DNA from: Zoogloea sp044344315
Lineage (GTDB): Bacteria; Pseudomonadota; Gammaproteobacteria; Burkholderiales; Rhodocyclaceae
NCBI RefSeq assembly: GCF_044344315.1
Contig: NZ_JBIJDC010000010.1
Location: 1-64,000, forward strand
DNA: 64,000 nucleotides
Direction: 5' to 3'
The notes under the pieces are model-generated. The model was not told the DNA's origin. It did not search any database and worked only from the letters and a program-made list of their open reading frames with translations. Positions within the stretch are counted from its first letter, which is position 1. Each line of letters begins with the position of its first letter. The position numbers and the translations under genes are program-made. Shown here piece by piece: positions 34,702 through 43,762 of this stretch.

Positions 34702-35303
34702 TGCAGATCTTCGACAAACCCTATTCCCCGGCCTGTGATCGCAACAAGGACGCGATCCTGGAGGCCCTGCGCATCCACTTCGCCGACCGGCGCCAGGTGC
34801 TCGAGATCGGCTCCGGGACCGGTCAGCATGCCATCCACTTTGCCGCCGCCCTGCCCCACCTGATCTGGCAGACCAGTGATCGGCCCGCCTACCTGCCCGG
34901 CATCCGCCAGTGGCTGGCCGAGGCACGCCTGCCCAACACGCCACCGACCCTTGTTCTCGACGTGGTCGGCCCATGGTCGGCAACAGGCTTTGACGCAGTG
35001 TTCAGCTCCAATACCCTGCACATCATGGGCTGGGACGAAGTACAGACCTTCTTCGCCAAGCTCCCCGGCATCCTGACTGCCGATGCACGCCTGAGCATCT
35101 ATGGGCCCTTCCACTATGGCGGACAGCCCACCAGCCCCAGCAACGCCGAGTTCGATGCAGCCCTGAGGGCGGAAGATCCGAAGTGCGGCATCCGGGATTT
35201 CGAGGCCGTCGATGCCCTCGCTCGCGAGCAGGGCTTCCGTCTGCTGGAAGACCGGGCCATGCCGGCCAACAACCGCTGCCTGAGCTGGCAGCGACACGGC
35301 TGA
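34698..35303 (+). CDS. DUF938 SAM-dependent methyltransferase
   Basis: A 201-residue class I methyltransferase-like protein of the DUF938 family. The SAM-binding loop is VLEIGSGTGQHAIHFAAALP. The following ISNTLH-type motif appears as FSSNTLHIMGW, and IYGPFHYGGQPTSPSNAEFD is a hallmark of DUF938. The substrate is unknown. Translation is coupled to the LysR gene by a four-base overlap. Confidence 0.88.
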   Translation: MMQIFDKPYSPACDRNKDAILEALRIHFADRRQVLEIGSGTGQHAIHFAAALPHLIWQTSDRPAYLPGIRQWLAEARLPNTPPTLVLDVVGPWSATGFDAVFSSNTLHIMGWDEVQTFFAKLPGILTADARLSIYGPFHYGGQPTSPSNAEFDAALRAEDPKCGIRDFEAVDALAREQGFRLLEDRAMPANNRCLSWQRHG

Positions 35304-35411
35304 AAGCGCCGGTTCAAGAGCGCCCTGCCCTCCAAATGCAACGTGGCGGCGACGCCGGACTGAACCAGCATCGCCGCCACGCGGGCAGCCTGAGCGCGCT
35401 GCCGCAGGCGC

Positions 35412-35936
35412 TCAGGCGCGATTAAGCCCGAGCAGGCCCATCGGACCGTTGGACGTGTTCAGCACCACTGAGCCGATGCCACCGCCCTGTTGTTGCTGCA
35501 CACCGTAGATGGACAGGTTGCCGGTATCGAAGGAGAACACGTCACCGGAAAGCTTGACCAGCAGCTTGCCGGCGTTCGGAAACCAGGCGTAGGCCATATC
35601 GTTCTGGCTGCCGGAGCTGGCCGGCGAGCCGAGCTCGGAGGGCCACCAGTTGGACGACTGGGCAAAGCCCCAGTTGTTACCCTGCGGCGTGGCCGGCTGG
35701 GGCTCCCGGTGCTGGGAAAGGTCGGTAAGCAGCGCGCCGACGCGCCACTTGAGGCTCTCGTTGAACATGTCGCCGATCATCATCATGCCGCCACTCATCC
35801 ATTGCCCCATGCCACCGAACTCCGGGTGGTTGAACTGGGCCTGGCTGAAACCGCCGGATTGAAGTGCGGCATACGCGGAACGACCGGCGTCGGCACTGAA
35901 ACCGTGGCGGGCAGCGATTTCTTCGATAGTACTCAT
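35412..35936 (-). CDS. Conserved hypothetical protein, Gly/Met-rich
   Basis: A 174-residue protein of unknown function. It begins STIEEIAARHGFSADAGRSA, has a Gly/Met-rich centre (FGGMGQWMSGGMMMIGDMFN), then a Gln/Pro-rich linker, then a beta-rich C-terminal part ending GPMGLLGLNRA. No signal or membrane helix is evident. AGGAG seven bases before the ATG at 35936 fixes the start. It follows the transglutaminase gene by 43 bases on the same strand and probably shares its transcript. Confidence 0.72.
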   Translation of the reverse strand: MSTIEEIAARHGFSADAGRSAYAALQSGGFSQAQFNHPEFGGMGQWMSGGMMMIGDMFNESLKWRVGALLTDLSQHREPQPATPQGNNWGFAQSSNWWPSELGSPASSGSQNDMAYAWFPNAGKLLVKLSGDVFSFDTGNLSIYGVQQQQGGGIGSVVLNTSNGPMGLLGLNRA

Positions 35937-35979
35937 GGGAATCTCCTGATGAAATGAAGGCGAAGACGCTGGGGGCGGG

Positions 35980-36885
35980 TCAGCAAAGGGGGGCAAGGCG
36001 GGTGCCGATCAACACGGCGGAGCCATCATCGGTGGACAGGGCTTCCGGGCGATGGCGAGGAATCTCGATACCCGCCATGGGGTCGGCGATGGCCTCGATG
36101 ATGATCTTGGGCGGCTCGGCACGAACCGCCCCGAAAATGGTGGCGAAGGACACATCGGCGGCATCCCGGCCGCTGCCAAAACGCATCAGGCCCATGGGAA
36201 TGGCGGTGGCCGAGGGATCGAACAGATACCAGCGGTCTCCCAGGAAGACCTCGACATAGGCGTGGAAATCACTCGGACCAAGGGCCGGATCGGCGCCATA
36301 GTCGATCCCCGCCACGAAGCGCGCCGGAATGTTGAGGGCCCGACACAGGGCGATCATGAGGTGAGCAAAGTCGCGGCACACACCCACCCGCTCGTTCAGC
36401 GTATCGAGGGCGGAGGTGCTGGCGTTGGTGGTGTTGGACTTGAACTCCACGTGCTTTGCCACCCAGGCGCAGATGCGCCGCACACGCTCGTAGCCCGGCG
36501 GCAAGGTACCAAATTCGCGATTGGCCACTTCGTAGAGGCGATCCGACTGGCAATAGCGGCTGGGATAGAGGTAAGTCAGCACATCGGCCGGCAGGCGCGA
36601 CACGGGCACTTCGGGGATGCTCTCGGGCGCAGCGACGTGGTGCTGCAGTTCGACGGTGGCGCTGTAGCGCAGGCGAAGGGTGCCTGCTTCGGCCTTGAGG
36701 CGCATGTAGCGATTGCCGGTGGAGGCATCCGTATGGACCTGGGGCAGCAGAAACTGCCCGATCTCCATCATCTCGGTGACCACACGCTGGTGACGCGTAT
36801 GGGCCGCATGGATGTTGAGGATGAAGTCGCAGCCCGGTGCTGCAACAGTGTAATTAAGTTCGACCGAGAACTTCAGTCTGACCAT
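35980..36885 (-). CDS. Transglutaminase-like cysteine protease family protein
   Basis: A 301-residue transglutaminase-like protein. The catalytic triad is complete: Cys170 in NERVGVCRDFAHL, His208 in SDFHAYVEVF and Asp223 in WYLFDPSA. The N-terminal 100 residues form a beta-rich domain with RLKFSVELNYTV. This family is commonly paired with alpha-E and circularly permuted ATP-grasp proteins, which here lie 12 kb away at 21164-23537. AGGG seven bases upstream supports the ATG at 36885. The reaction (protease or amide ligase) is not settled. Confidence 0.9.
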   Translation of the reverse strand: MVRLKFSVELNYTVAAPGCDFILNIHAAHTRHQRVVTEMMEIGQFLLPQVHTDASTGNRYMRLKAEAGTLRLRYSATVELQHHVAAPESIPEVPVSRLPADVLTYLYPSRYCQSDRLYEVANREFGTLPPGYERVRRICAWVAKHVEFKSNTTNASTSALDTLNERVGVCRDFAHLMIALCRALNIPARFVAGIDYGADPALGPSDFHAYVEVFLGDRWYLFDPSATAIPMGLMRFGSGRDAADVSFATIFGAVRAEPPKIIIEAIADPMAGIEIPRHRPEALSTDDGSAVLIGTRLAPLC

Positions 36886-37044
36886 GGGCGTCCCTGGAAA
36901 CATTGCCTTGCCGCGAAATTGCGGGTCATCCGGCGAAAAAAATGACCGTCGCAGTGTGGACGCACGTGCGCCATCTGCGACAAGGCCTCCATCCTACGCT
37001 GCGGCAGCGCAGCATGCCTGCCTTTCTGCGCTGCCCGGTCGCTG

Positions 37045-37872
37045 TCAGACCGCCGGGGAGCGGTACAGATTGACCTCATCCCGGGTCGCCTGCGCCACAG
37101 CGCGGGCCTTTGCAGCGAAATCCTCGCCAGCGCCGGCGTACAAAATGGCGCGGGACGAGGAGATCATCAACCCGGCCCCAGACGCCGTGCGACCGGCCTT
37201 CACGGTGGCCTCAACATCGCCGCCCTGGGCGCCGATCCCTGGTACCAACAGGGGCAGATCGCCGACGATGGCGCGCACATCAGCGAGTTCCTCGGGAAAG
37301 GTGGCACCGACCACCAGGGCGTTCTGGCCATGCACATTCCATTTGCCGGCCACCAGCTCGGCCACGTGCTGGTAGAGCTTGCGGCCCCCTTCCACCGTGA
37401 GGTTCTGCAGGTCGGAGCCGCCGGGGTTGGACGTGCGACACAACACGATCAGCCCCCGATCGGAGAACTCGAGGTAGGGCTCCACCGAGTCGAAACCCAT
37501 ATAGGGATTGACCGTCAGCGCATCGGCGGCGTAGCGCTCGAAAGCTTCCCGGGCGTACTGCTGGGCCGTGGCACCAATGTCGCCACGCTTGGAGTCCAGC
37601 ACCACCGGCACAGCCGGATGGTGTTCATGGATGTAGGCAATCAGGTCCTGCAACTGATCCTCGGCTCTGGCCGCCGCAAAGTAGGCGATCTGCGGTTTGA
37701 AGGCGCAGGCCAGATCGGCGGTGGCATCGACAATGCCCTTGCAGAAGGCCAGCACCGCATCGGAGCGCCCCTTCAGATGCGCGGGCAAACGCGACAGATC
37801 GGGATCAAGCCCAACGCAAAGCAGGGAATCATGGCGCTGCCAGGCGGCAGCCAGCTTGGAACGAAAGTCCAT
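37045..37872 (-). CDS. pyrF: Orotidine 5'-phosphate decarboxylase (type 2)
   Basis: Final enzyme of de novo UMP synthesis. At 275 residues it is the longer type-2 form. The active site motif is VVLDSKRGDIGATA with Lys95, preceded by LLCVGLDPDLSRLP and AFKPQIAYFAA and followed by LTVNPYMGFDSVEPYL. The ATG at 37872 begins MDFRSKLAAAW, typical for this type; the frame open to 38034 is not supported. No clear ribosome site is visible. Confidence 0.94.
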   Translation of the reverse strand: MDFRSKLAAAWQRHDSLLCVGLDPDLSRLPAHLKGRSDAVLAFCKGIVDATADLACAFKPQIAYFAAARAEDQLQDLIAYIHEHHPAVPVVLDSKRGDIGATAQQYAREAFERYAADALTVNPYMGFDSVEPYLEFSDRGLIVLCRTSNPGGSDLQNLTVEGGRKLYQHVAELVAGKWNVHGQNALVVGATFPEELADVRAIVGDLPLLVPGIGAQGGDVEATVKAGRTASGAGLMISSSRAILYAGAGEDFAAKARAVAQATRDEVNLYRSPAV

Positions 37873-38330
37873 GGAAGTGGGGGCACTGACAGCCCCGGCG
37901 TGTGGATTCTGGGCCCGGAGTTTACCAGCCCGGCCACCAAATCCTAATCGGCCGCAAGCTTGCCGGCACAAAGGGGCGACGCAGTGCGATGTTGCGTCAC
38001 AGCATGCTCCAGACCCTGTCACGGATTGCACCACACCTTCCGTAACGTCACAGCAAACTGCTCAGTTAATGAACACCCCCGAACAGGCCATCCTGACGCG
38101 GACGCCCTGTTCATGAGGAAAATTAATCCATTAATAAATAATATCTTAAAAAAATATTATGGATATTTTGAGGCTCTGACACACAGACTGGCACAGGGCT
38201 CGCTGAAGGAATCATGCTCCGTAACGGCGTGTTTCAAGGGAAATGCGACCAAGGGAGGAACGAAGTAGCGGCGCTGGATAGCCCGCGCTTCGGTGGTGAT
38301 ATCAACGACAAAATTCCGGAGACAATCGTT
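37873..38330. other. Gene-free region upstream of porin with AT-rich dyad
   Basis: 458 bases between pyrF and the porin with no credible gene. The stretch 38115-38170 is markedly AT-rich in an otherwise GC-rich region and holds an inverted repeat, ATAATAT (38138-38144) with ATATTAT (38154-38160). This probably includes the porin promoter with an upstream enhancer-like element and leaves a leader of more than 100 bases. Confidence 0.5.
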
Positions 38331-39557
38331 ATGAAGAAGACCCTTCTGGCCCAATCCGTCGCCCTCGCCTGCCTGGCTGCCGCTGCCGGCAGCGCGCAAG
38401 CAGTGAGCTTCACCCAGAATGACGTGACCATCGACATCAATGGCACGATCAATGGTTTCTACGTTAACCGCGAGTCGAAGACCTCGATTGCCGGCGGCCC
38501 CGAAACCAAGACCCAGAACAGCGCTCTCACCAACGGCCTGCTGCCGGGCTGGATCAACTTCGTGATGACCACCAAGCAAGCTGGTCAGGACATCAAGGCC
38601 CACTTCAGCTTCGCCCCTGGCATCAATGACTCCTCCAGCGTCATCGGCCTGCCCTCCGACCCGGGCGCCGGCGCCACCGGTGGCAAAAACAGCCCCTTCA
38701 GCCAGGTGGACGTGCGTAACGTGTATTTCCAGTTCGGCAACAACGACTGGGGCACCCTGAAGTTCGGTCGTGACATCGGTCTGTTCGGTCAGAACATCAT
38801 CCTGTCGGACATGACCCTGCTGGGCGTCGGTGGCACCTCCAACGCCGGCATCCCCTTCAACACCACCTTCGGCATGATCGGCCACGGTTACATGTACACC
38901 GGCTTCCAGGCCCAGATCACCTACACCACCCCGAACTACAACGGCCTGCAAGCCGCTGGCGGCATCTTCCAGCCCAGCTCCTTTGCTGGCGACCAGACCA
39001 AGACCCCCGGCTTTCAGGCCAAGGTCGATTACGACTGGACCGGCAACATGCCCGGCAAGGTCTGGGGCGGCCTGATCACCCAGAGCACCAGTTGCTCCAA
39101 GGGCTCCACCTGCAATGGCGTTGGTGCCAACCCGGACAAGAGCTTCACCGCCACCGGTTATGAAATCGGTGCCAAAGCCAGCGCAGGCAACTTCGGTGCG
39201 GTCGCCTACGCCTTCTCCGGCAAGGGCCTGGGCCTGTCCACCGTGGGCGCCCAGTTCTACGGCGGCAGTGATGGCCTCGGCAACAAGACCGACTCCAAGG
39301 GCTACTTCCTGCAAGGCACCTACCAGCTTAACAAGACCAAGTTCGGCATCAACTTCGGCCAGAATAAGGACAACGACGGCGTGCTGGGTGCCGGCAACGA
39401 GCGCAAGAACAAGGCCTACACCCTGGGCGTCTATCACAGCCTGAACAAGTTCGTGACCCTGGTCGGCGAACTGAACCAAGAGAAGATCACCAGCACCGTG
39501 GACGACAGCGAGACCAAGAACCGCACCCTGTCCGCCGGCGCCATCCTGTTCTTCTAA
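38331..39557 (+). CDS. Gram-negative porin
   Basis: A 408-residue outer-membrane porin of the betaproteobacterial (Porin_4) type. The signal peptide is MKKTLLAQSVALACLAAAAG ending AQA. Beta-strand pairs and the constriction-loop region with DVRNVYFQFGNNDWGTLKFG are typical, and the last strand ends AILFF with terminal Phe. GGAG nine bases before the ATG supports the start. A strong terminator lies 64 bases after the stop. Highly regular codon use suggests high expression. Confidence 0.92.
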   Translation: MKKTLLAQSVALACLAAAAGSAQAVSFTQNDVTIDINGTINGFYVNRESKTSIAGGPETKTQNSALTNGLLPGWINFVMTTKQAGQDIKAHFSFAPGINDSSSVIGLPSDPGAGATGGKNSPFSQVDVRNVYFQFGNNDWGTLKFGRDIGLFGQNIILSDMTLLGVGGTSNAGIPFNTTFGMIGHGYMYTGFQAQITYTTPNYNGLQAAGGIFQPSSFAGDQTKTPGFQAKVDYDWTGNMPGKVWGGLITQSTSCSKGSTCNGVGANPDKSFTATGYEIGAKASAGNFGAVAYAFSGKGLGLSTVGAQFYGGSDGLGNKTDSKGYFLQGTYQLNKTKFGINFGQNKDNDGVLGAGNERKNKAYTLGVYHSLNKFVTLVGELNQEKITSTVDDSETKNRTLSAGAILFF

Positions 39558-39620
39558 ACCGTTTCAAAGCATTTTCGCCCTCGGGCGACGCTGGTCCCTG
39601 TTGTGTTTCTCCCTCCTTCT

Positions 39621-39646
39621 GGCGCCCTTCGGGGCGCCATTTTTTT
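39621..39646 (+). terminator. Porin terminator
   Basis: GGCGCCC (39621-39627), loop TTCG, GGGCGCC (39632-39638), then A and a run of seven T. A textbook intrinsic terminator with a stable tetraloop. Confidence 0.88.
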
Positions 39647-39845
39647 GACTGCGTTTCGATGGCCAGGGCAGGCCCGGATGCAACGCGCGGAGGTCGAACG
39701 AACTCGCCCCCACAGGGAGCGCCGGCACGGCCCCGATGTTTTGAAAAGGAGCGAGTTCATCTTCAAAGTTCGGGGAGTGCTATCGTCAGCCCCTCCTGTG
39801 GCCACTTTTTTCACCCCCATCACATTCATGTTTGCGGTCTCGCCC

Positions 39846-40322
39846 ATGCAACGTGCACTACTCTTCACCATCGCCCTGGCCTCGCTCCCCCGCCCGGCCC
39901 TGGCTGACGCCCTCGTCCACCTGGCCATCAGCCCCAGCCGCTACGCCGATGCCCGCGAAGCCCTGGTGGATGCCATCGAGACCGAAGGGCTGGTACCCTC
40001 GCCACCGAGCCGCTTTGGCGACATGCTGGCGCGCACCGGTGCCGCCCTCGAGCAGCCCGTGCCGGTGTACGCCGAAGCCGAGGTGATGCATTTTTGCAGC
40101 GCCCGCATTGCCTGGCAGCTGGCCCGCGAGAACCCGGTCAACGTAGCCCAGTGCCCCCTGTCCATGGCCATCTACACCTTGCCGGGCGAAGCCGGCGTGG
40201 TACATCTGGCCTGGCGCACGGCCGCGGGAGACTCTCCCGGCACTCGGGCCGCCGACGCCCTGCTGCAGCGTATCGCCCGCCAGACTGCCGACAACGCCGG
40301 ACGCAGCAGCCTCGGCCGCTGA
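39846..40322 (+). CDS. DUF302-family exported protein
   Basis: A 158-residue protein with signal peptide MQRALLFTIALASLPRPALA. The mature part matches DUF302: SRYADAREALVDAIETEGL, AEVMHFCSARIAWQLA, and AIYTLPGEAGVVHLAWR. The family is of unknown function, often periplasmic. The start at 39846 is chosen for the signal peptide; 39828 is an alternative in the same frame. The gene stands alone between the porin terminator and parE. Confidence 0.78.
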   Translation: MQRALLFTIALASLPRPALADALVHLAISPSRYADAREALVDAIETEGLVPSPPSRFGDMLARTGAALEQPVPVYAEAEVMHFCSARIAWQLARENPVNVAQCPLSMAIYTLPGEAGVVHLAWRTAAGDSPGTRAADALLQRIARQTADNAGRSSLGR

Positions 40323-40430
40323 TGCAGGCACAGATGCCAACCTGGCCGCGCTCCTTAACCCCTCGCCCTGCGCCGGGCGGCACGGTATAGTTCGCAGCGC
40401 TCCGGAACCCCACCTGTCTTTATTTCCAGC

Positions 40431-42392
40431 ATGACCCAGAAGACCTACAACGCCGACTCCATCACCGTGCTGAAGGGCCTCGAGCCGGTCAAGCAGCGAC
40501 CGGGGATGTACACCCGCACCGAACATCCGCTCCACATCATCCAGGAAGTCATCGACAACGCCGCCGACGAGGCCATGGCCGGCTTCTGCAAGAAGATCGG
40601 CGTGACCCTGCACCTGGACGGCTCGGTCAGCGTCTCCGACGACGGTCGCGGCATTCCCGTCGAGATCCACCCGGTGGAAGGCGTGTCCACCGTCGAGGTG
40701 GTATTCACCCGCCTGCACGCTGGCGGCAAGTTCAACAAGACCGACGACGACTCGGCCTACCGCTTCTCCGGTGGCCTGCACGGGGTCGGCGTGTCCGTCA
40801 CCAACGCCCTGTCCCACCGCCTGGAGGTGGAAGTGGTGCGCGACGGCGGCCGTCACCGCCTGGTGTTCTCCGGCGGCGACGTGATCGAGCCCCTGGCACG
40901 CATCGGCGACACGCCGAAGAAGGCCAGCGGCACCACCGTGCGCGCCTGGCCCAACGCCAAATACTTCGACGCCGCCGACCTGCCCCGCGGCGAGCTGGAG
41001 CGCCTGCTGCGCTCCAAGGCCGTGCTGATGCCCGGGCTGGAAGTGAGCCTGGCCATTGAAGGCGGCGACACCCGGACGTGGCTGTTCGAGCAGGGCATGC
41101 GTGGCTACCTCTCCGAAGCCCTCAACGACGAGCCGCTGATTCCGCTCTTCGCTGGCGAGAAATACGCCCCCAAGGGCGACGAGACCTTCGCCTCCGGCGA
41201 GGGCGCTTCCTGGGCAGTGGCCTGGACGGCCGAAGGCGCCCCGGTGCGCGAGTCCTACGTCAACCTCATCCCCACCCCGGCCGGCGGTACCCACGAAGCT
41301 GGCCTGCGGGACGGCATCTTCACCGCCATCAAGGCCTTCATCGACCATCACGCCCTGCTCCCCAAGGGCGTCAAGCTGACCGCCGACGACGCCTTCGGAC
41401 GCGCCTCCTTCCTGCTCTCCGCCCGGGTTCTCGACCCCAGCTTCCAGGGCCAGACCAAGGAGCGCCTGAACAGCCGCGACGCCGTGCAGCTGGTATCGCG
41501 CATGATCCGCGACCCCTTCGAGCTGTGGCTCAACGAACACGTGGATTATGGCAAGAAGCTCGCCGAGCTGGCCATCAAGGCCGCCCAGGCCCGCGCCCGC
41601 GCCGCCCAGAAGGTGGAAAAGCGCAAATCCTCTGGCGTGGCCGTGCTGCCGGGCAAGCTCTCCGACTGCGAGTCCGAGGACATCGAACGCAACGAGCTCT
41701 TCCTGGTCGAGGGCGACTCCGCCGGCGGCAGCGCCAAGATGGCCCGGGACAAGGACACCCAGGCCATCCTGCCCCTGCGCGGCAAGGTCCAGAACGCCTG
41801 GGAAGTGGACCGGGAGCGCCTCTTCGCCAACGCCGAAATCCACGATATCGCGGTGGCGCTGGGCGTGGACGCCCACACCCCCGACTCCTCGCCCGATTTG
41901 GCCGAGCTGCGCTACGGCAAGGTCATCATCATGTCGGACGCGGACGTGGACGGCTCCCACATCCAGACCCTGCTGCTGACCCTGTTCTTCCGCCACTTCC
42001 CCAAGCTCATCGAGAAGGGGCACATCTACGTCGCCCAGCCGCCCCTTTACCGCATCGACGTGCCCGCCCAGGGCAAGAAGCGCCCGCCGCGCCGGCTGTA
42101 CGCCCTCGACGACCAGGAGCTCGGCGCCCTGCGCGACCGCCTGACCCACGAAGGGGTCAAGCCCGAGCACATCGAGGTCGGGCGCTTCAAGGGCCTGGGC
42201 GAGATGAACCCCGACCAGCTGCGCGAAACCACCATGGACCCGGCCACCCGCCGGGTGCTGCCGGTGCACGTGCGCGCCGAAGCCTTCGACGACACACTCA
42301 AGATGTTCACCCTGCTCATGGGCAAGGGCGAAGCCTCCGGTCGCCGGGCCTGGATGGAGGAAAAGGGCGACTCGGTGGATGCCGACGTCTGA
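40431..42392 (+). CDS. parE: DNA topoisomerase IV subunit B
   Basis: ATPase subunit of topoisomerase IV, which decatenates daughter chromosomes with ParC. At 653 residues it has the ParE rather than GyrB length. GHKL motifs: IIQEVIDNAADEAMAGF with catalytic Glu39, SDDGRGIPV and FSGGLHGVGVSVTNALS. The TOPRIM domain has FLVEGDSAGGSAKMA (Glu427), LPLRGKVQNAWEVD and MSDADVDGSHIQTLL. ParC is encoded 3.9 kb downstream on the same strand rather than adjacent. Confidence 0.95.
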   Translation: MTQKTYNADSITVLKGLEPVKQRPGMYTRTEHPLHIIQEVIDNAADEAMAGFCKKIGVTLHLDGSVSVSDDGRGIPVEIHPVEGVSTVEVVFTRLHAGGKFNKTDDDSAYRFSGGLHGVGVSVTNALSHRLEVEVVRDGGRHRLVFSGGDVIEPLARIGDTPKKASGTTVRAWPNAKYFDAADLPRGELERLLRSKAVLMPGLEVSLAIEGGDTRTWLFEQGMRGYLSEALNDEPLIPLFAGEKYAPKGDETFASGEGASWAVAWTAEGAPVRESYVNLIPTPAGGTHEAGLRDGIFTAIKAFIDHHALLPKGVKLTADDAFGRASFLLSARVLDPSFQGQTKERLNSRDAVQLVSRMIRDPFELWLNEHVDYGKKLAELAIKAAQARARAAQKVEKRKSSGVAVLPGKLSDCESEDIERNELFLVEGDSAGGSAKMARDKDTQAILPLRGKVQNAWEVDRERLFANAEIHDIAVALGVDAHTPDSSPDLAELRYGKVIIMSDADVDGSHIQTLLLTLFFRHFPKLIEKGHIYVAQPPLYRIDVPAQGKKRPPRRLYALDDQELGALRDRLTHEGVKPEHIEVGRFKGLGEMNPDQLRETTMDPATRRVLPVHVRAEAFDDTLKMFTLLMGKGEASGRRAWMEEKGDSVDADV

Positions 42393-42489
42393 TCCCGAGA
42401 AAGGCCACGGCGGCAAGGTGTAAAAGGCCCTGACTGACCGTACGCCATCGCGCCAGCGGGCTTGTGCTTTCGGCTGCTACCATCCGGCC

Positions 42490-43206
42490 ATGAGCGACAA
42501 ACCACTTTCCATGAGCAGCCTGCACGATGGCTACACCGCTGTCGTGCTGGGCGCCAGCGGCGCTCTGGGCAGGGCCTGCCTGCAACACCTCCAGGCCGAC
42601 CCGCGCTGCGCCCGGGCGATTGGCCTTTCACGCAGCACCCAGCCCTCCCTGGTGCTCGAAGACGAATCCAGCCTGGCGCGCTGTGCGGCACATCTGCGTG
42701 AACACGCCCCCTTGCATCTGCTCATTGATGCCACGGGCGCACTCACCCTCGACGGCCGGGGGCCCGAAAAGCGTCTTGATGAGCTGAACATCGACAACCT
42801 GTTGCAGGCCATGGAAGTCAATGCACTGGGCCCCCTGCTCGCGATGAAGCACCTGCTTCCGCTTCTCGCCACCGGAGAGCGCGTGATCTGGGCCAAGATG
42901 TCGGCCCGCGTCGGCAGCATCGAAGACAACCACAAGGGTGGCTGGTATGGCTATCGCGCCTCCAAGGCCGCCCTCAACATGCTGCTGCAAACAGCCGCCA
43001 TCGAAACGGCACGGCGTCGACCGCTGGCCGTCATTGCGGCCTTGCAGCCGGGCACCGTGCGCTCCCGGCTGAGCCAGCCTTTTGTGGGTGACGAAGGTTT
43101 GGCGCCCGAAGAATCCGCCCGACGCCTGCTTACCGTCATCAATCGACTGCAGCCGAATGGCCGGGCACACTTCGTCGATCATCTGGGCAACAGCATTCCC
43201 TGGTAA
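42490..43206 (+). CDS. SDR-family oxidoreductase (C-factor-like)
   Basis: A 238-residue short-chain dehydrogenase/reductase. The nucleotide-binding motif is LGASGALGRAC near residue 21, an Asn-containing segment EVNALGPLLA follows, and the catalytic Tyr-x-x-x-Lys is YGYRASKAAL. The overall shape resembles the C-factor/sniffer-like subgroup of atypical SDRs. The substrate is unknown. It follows parE by 97 bases. Confidence 0.85.
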   Translation: MSDKPLSMSSLHDGYTAVVLGASGALGRACLQHLQADPRCARAIGLSRSTQPSLVLEDESSLARCAAHLREHAPLHLLIDATGALTLDGRGPEKRLDELNIDNLLQAMEVNALGPLLAMKHLLPLLATGERVIWAKMSARVGSIEDNHKGGWYGYRASKAALNMLLQTAAIETARRRPLAVIAALQPGTVRSRLSQPFVGDEGLAPEESARRLLTVINRLQPNGRAHFVDHLGNSIPW

Positions 43207-43261
43207 GCGCCAGGATGAAGCGCCGACGCCACCAACCCTGATCCAGCGCCAGCCACGTAAA

Positions 43262-43705
43262 GCGAACCGATCTGACGCACATGTCGGCGCCGATCACATC
43301 GATTGCCAGAAGCCCGTCGAGGCCGCCGGGCTCGACCCCGCCATTCCCTGGTATCAGATCATTGGCAACCACGACCAGATCTGGATGGGCTCGGTCTACG
43401 AGAATGCCAAGACCTGGAGCGCCCATGCGGGCAGCACCATACTCAATATGTCGAACAGCCCTGCCCCGTCGGCAGGCGGAGTCAATGGATCCGGCTTCTA
43501 CATGGGCGCGGTGGACGGTGCCAGCCCTTACGGATACATCGTCGGCACGGGCTCGCAGACGGCCTTTGCCACACCGCCAACGGTCGTTGCCGATCCCGCC
43601 CGCCGCTCGCTGGCGACCACTGCTTCATCGACCCCGAACTGGATGCGCGAGTTCTTCGAGACCACCTCGAATCCCCCCGGGCATGGCCATCATCGCCGGG
43701 CTTTG
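43262..43705 (+). pseudogene. Remnant of a TIGR03768-type metallophosphoesterase
   Basis: The frame reads PWYQIIGNHDQIWMGSVYEN, then a Gly/Ser-rich stretch and TPNWMREFFETTSNPPGHGH. This is the middle of a family of secreted or lipoprotein-type metallophosphoesterases carrying a GNHD metal-binding motif. The N-terminal metal ligands (DxH) and the whole C-terminal part are missing, there is no start codon with a ribosome site, and the match fades after PGHG. It happens to be in frame with the CobW gene downstream, but the joined frame is not a real fusion. A decayed fragment between SDR and cobW genes. Confidence 0.7.
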
Positions 43706-43762
43706 ACCGGCTTCTATGCCAAACTGCGGGCCGCTTTCCGTTTTTCGACGCCCGTTTGCCTC

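Noticed and set aside
39858..42416. Long minus-strand open frame of 852 codons opposite parE
   Set aside because: Shadow frame of a GC-rich gene: Gly/Ala/Val/His-rich, no family, and parE on the other strand is certain.
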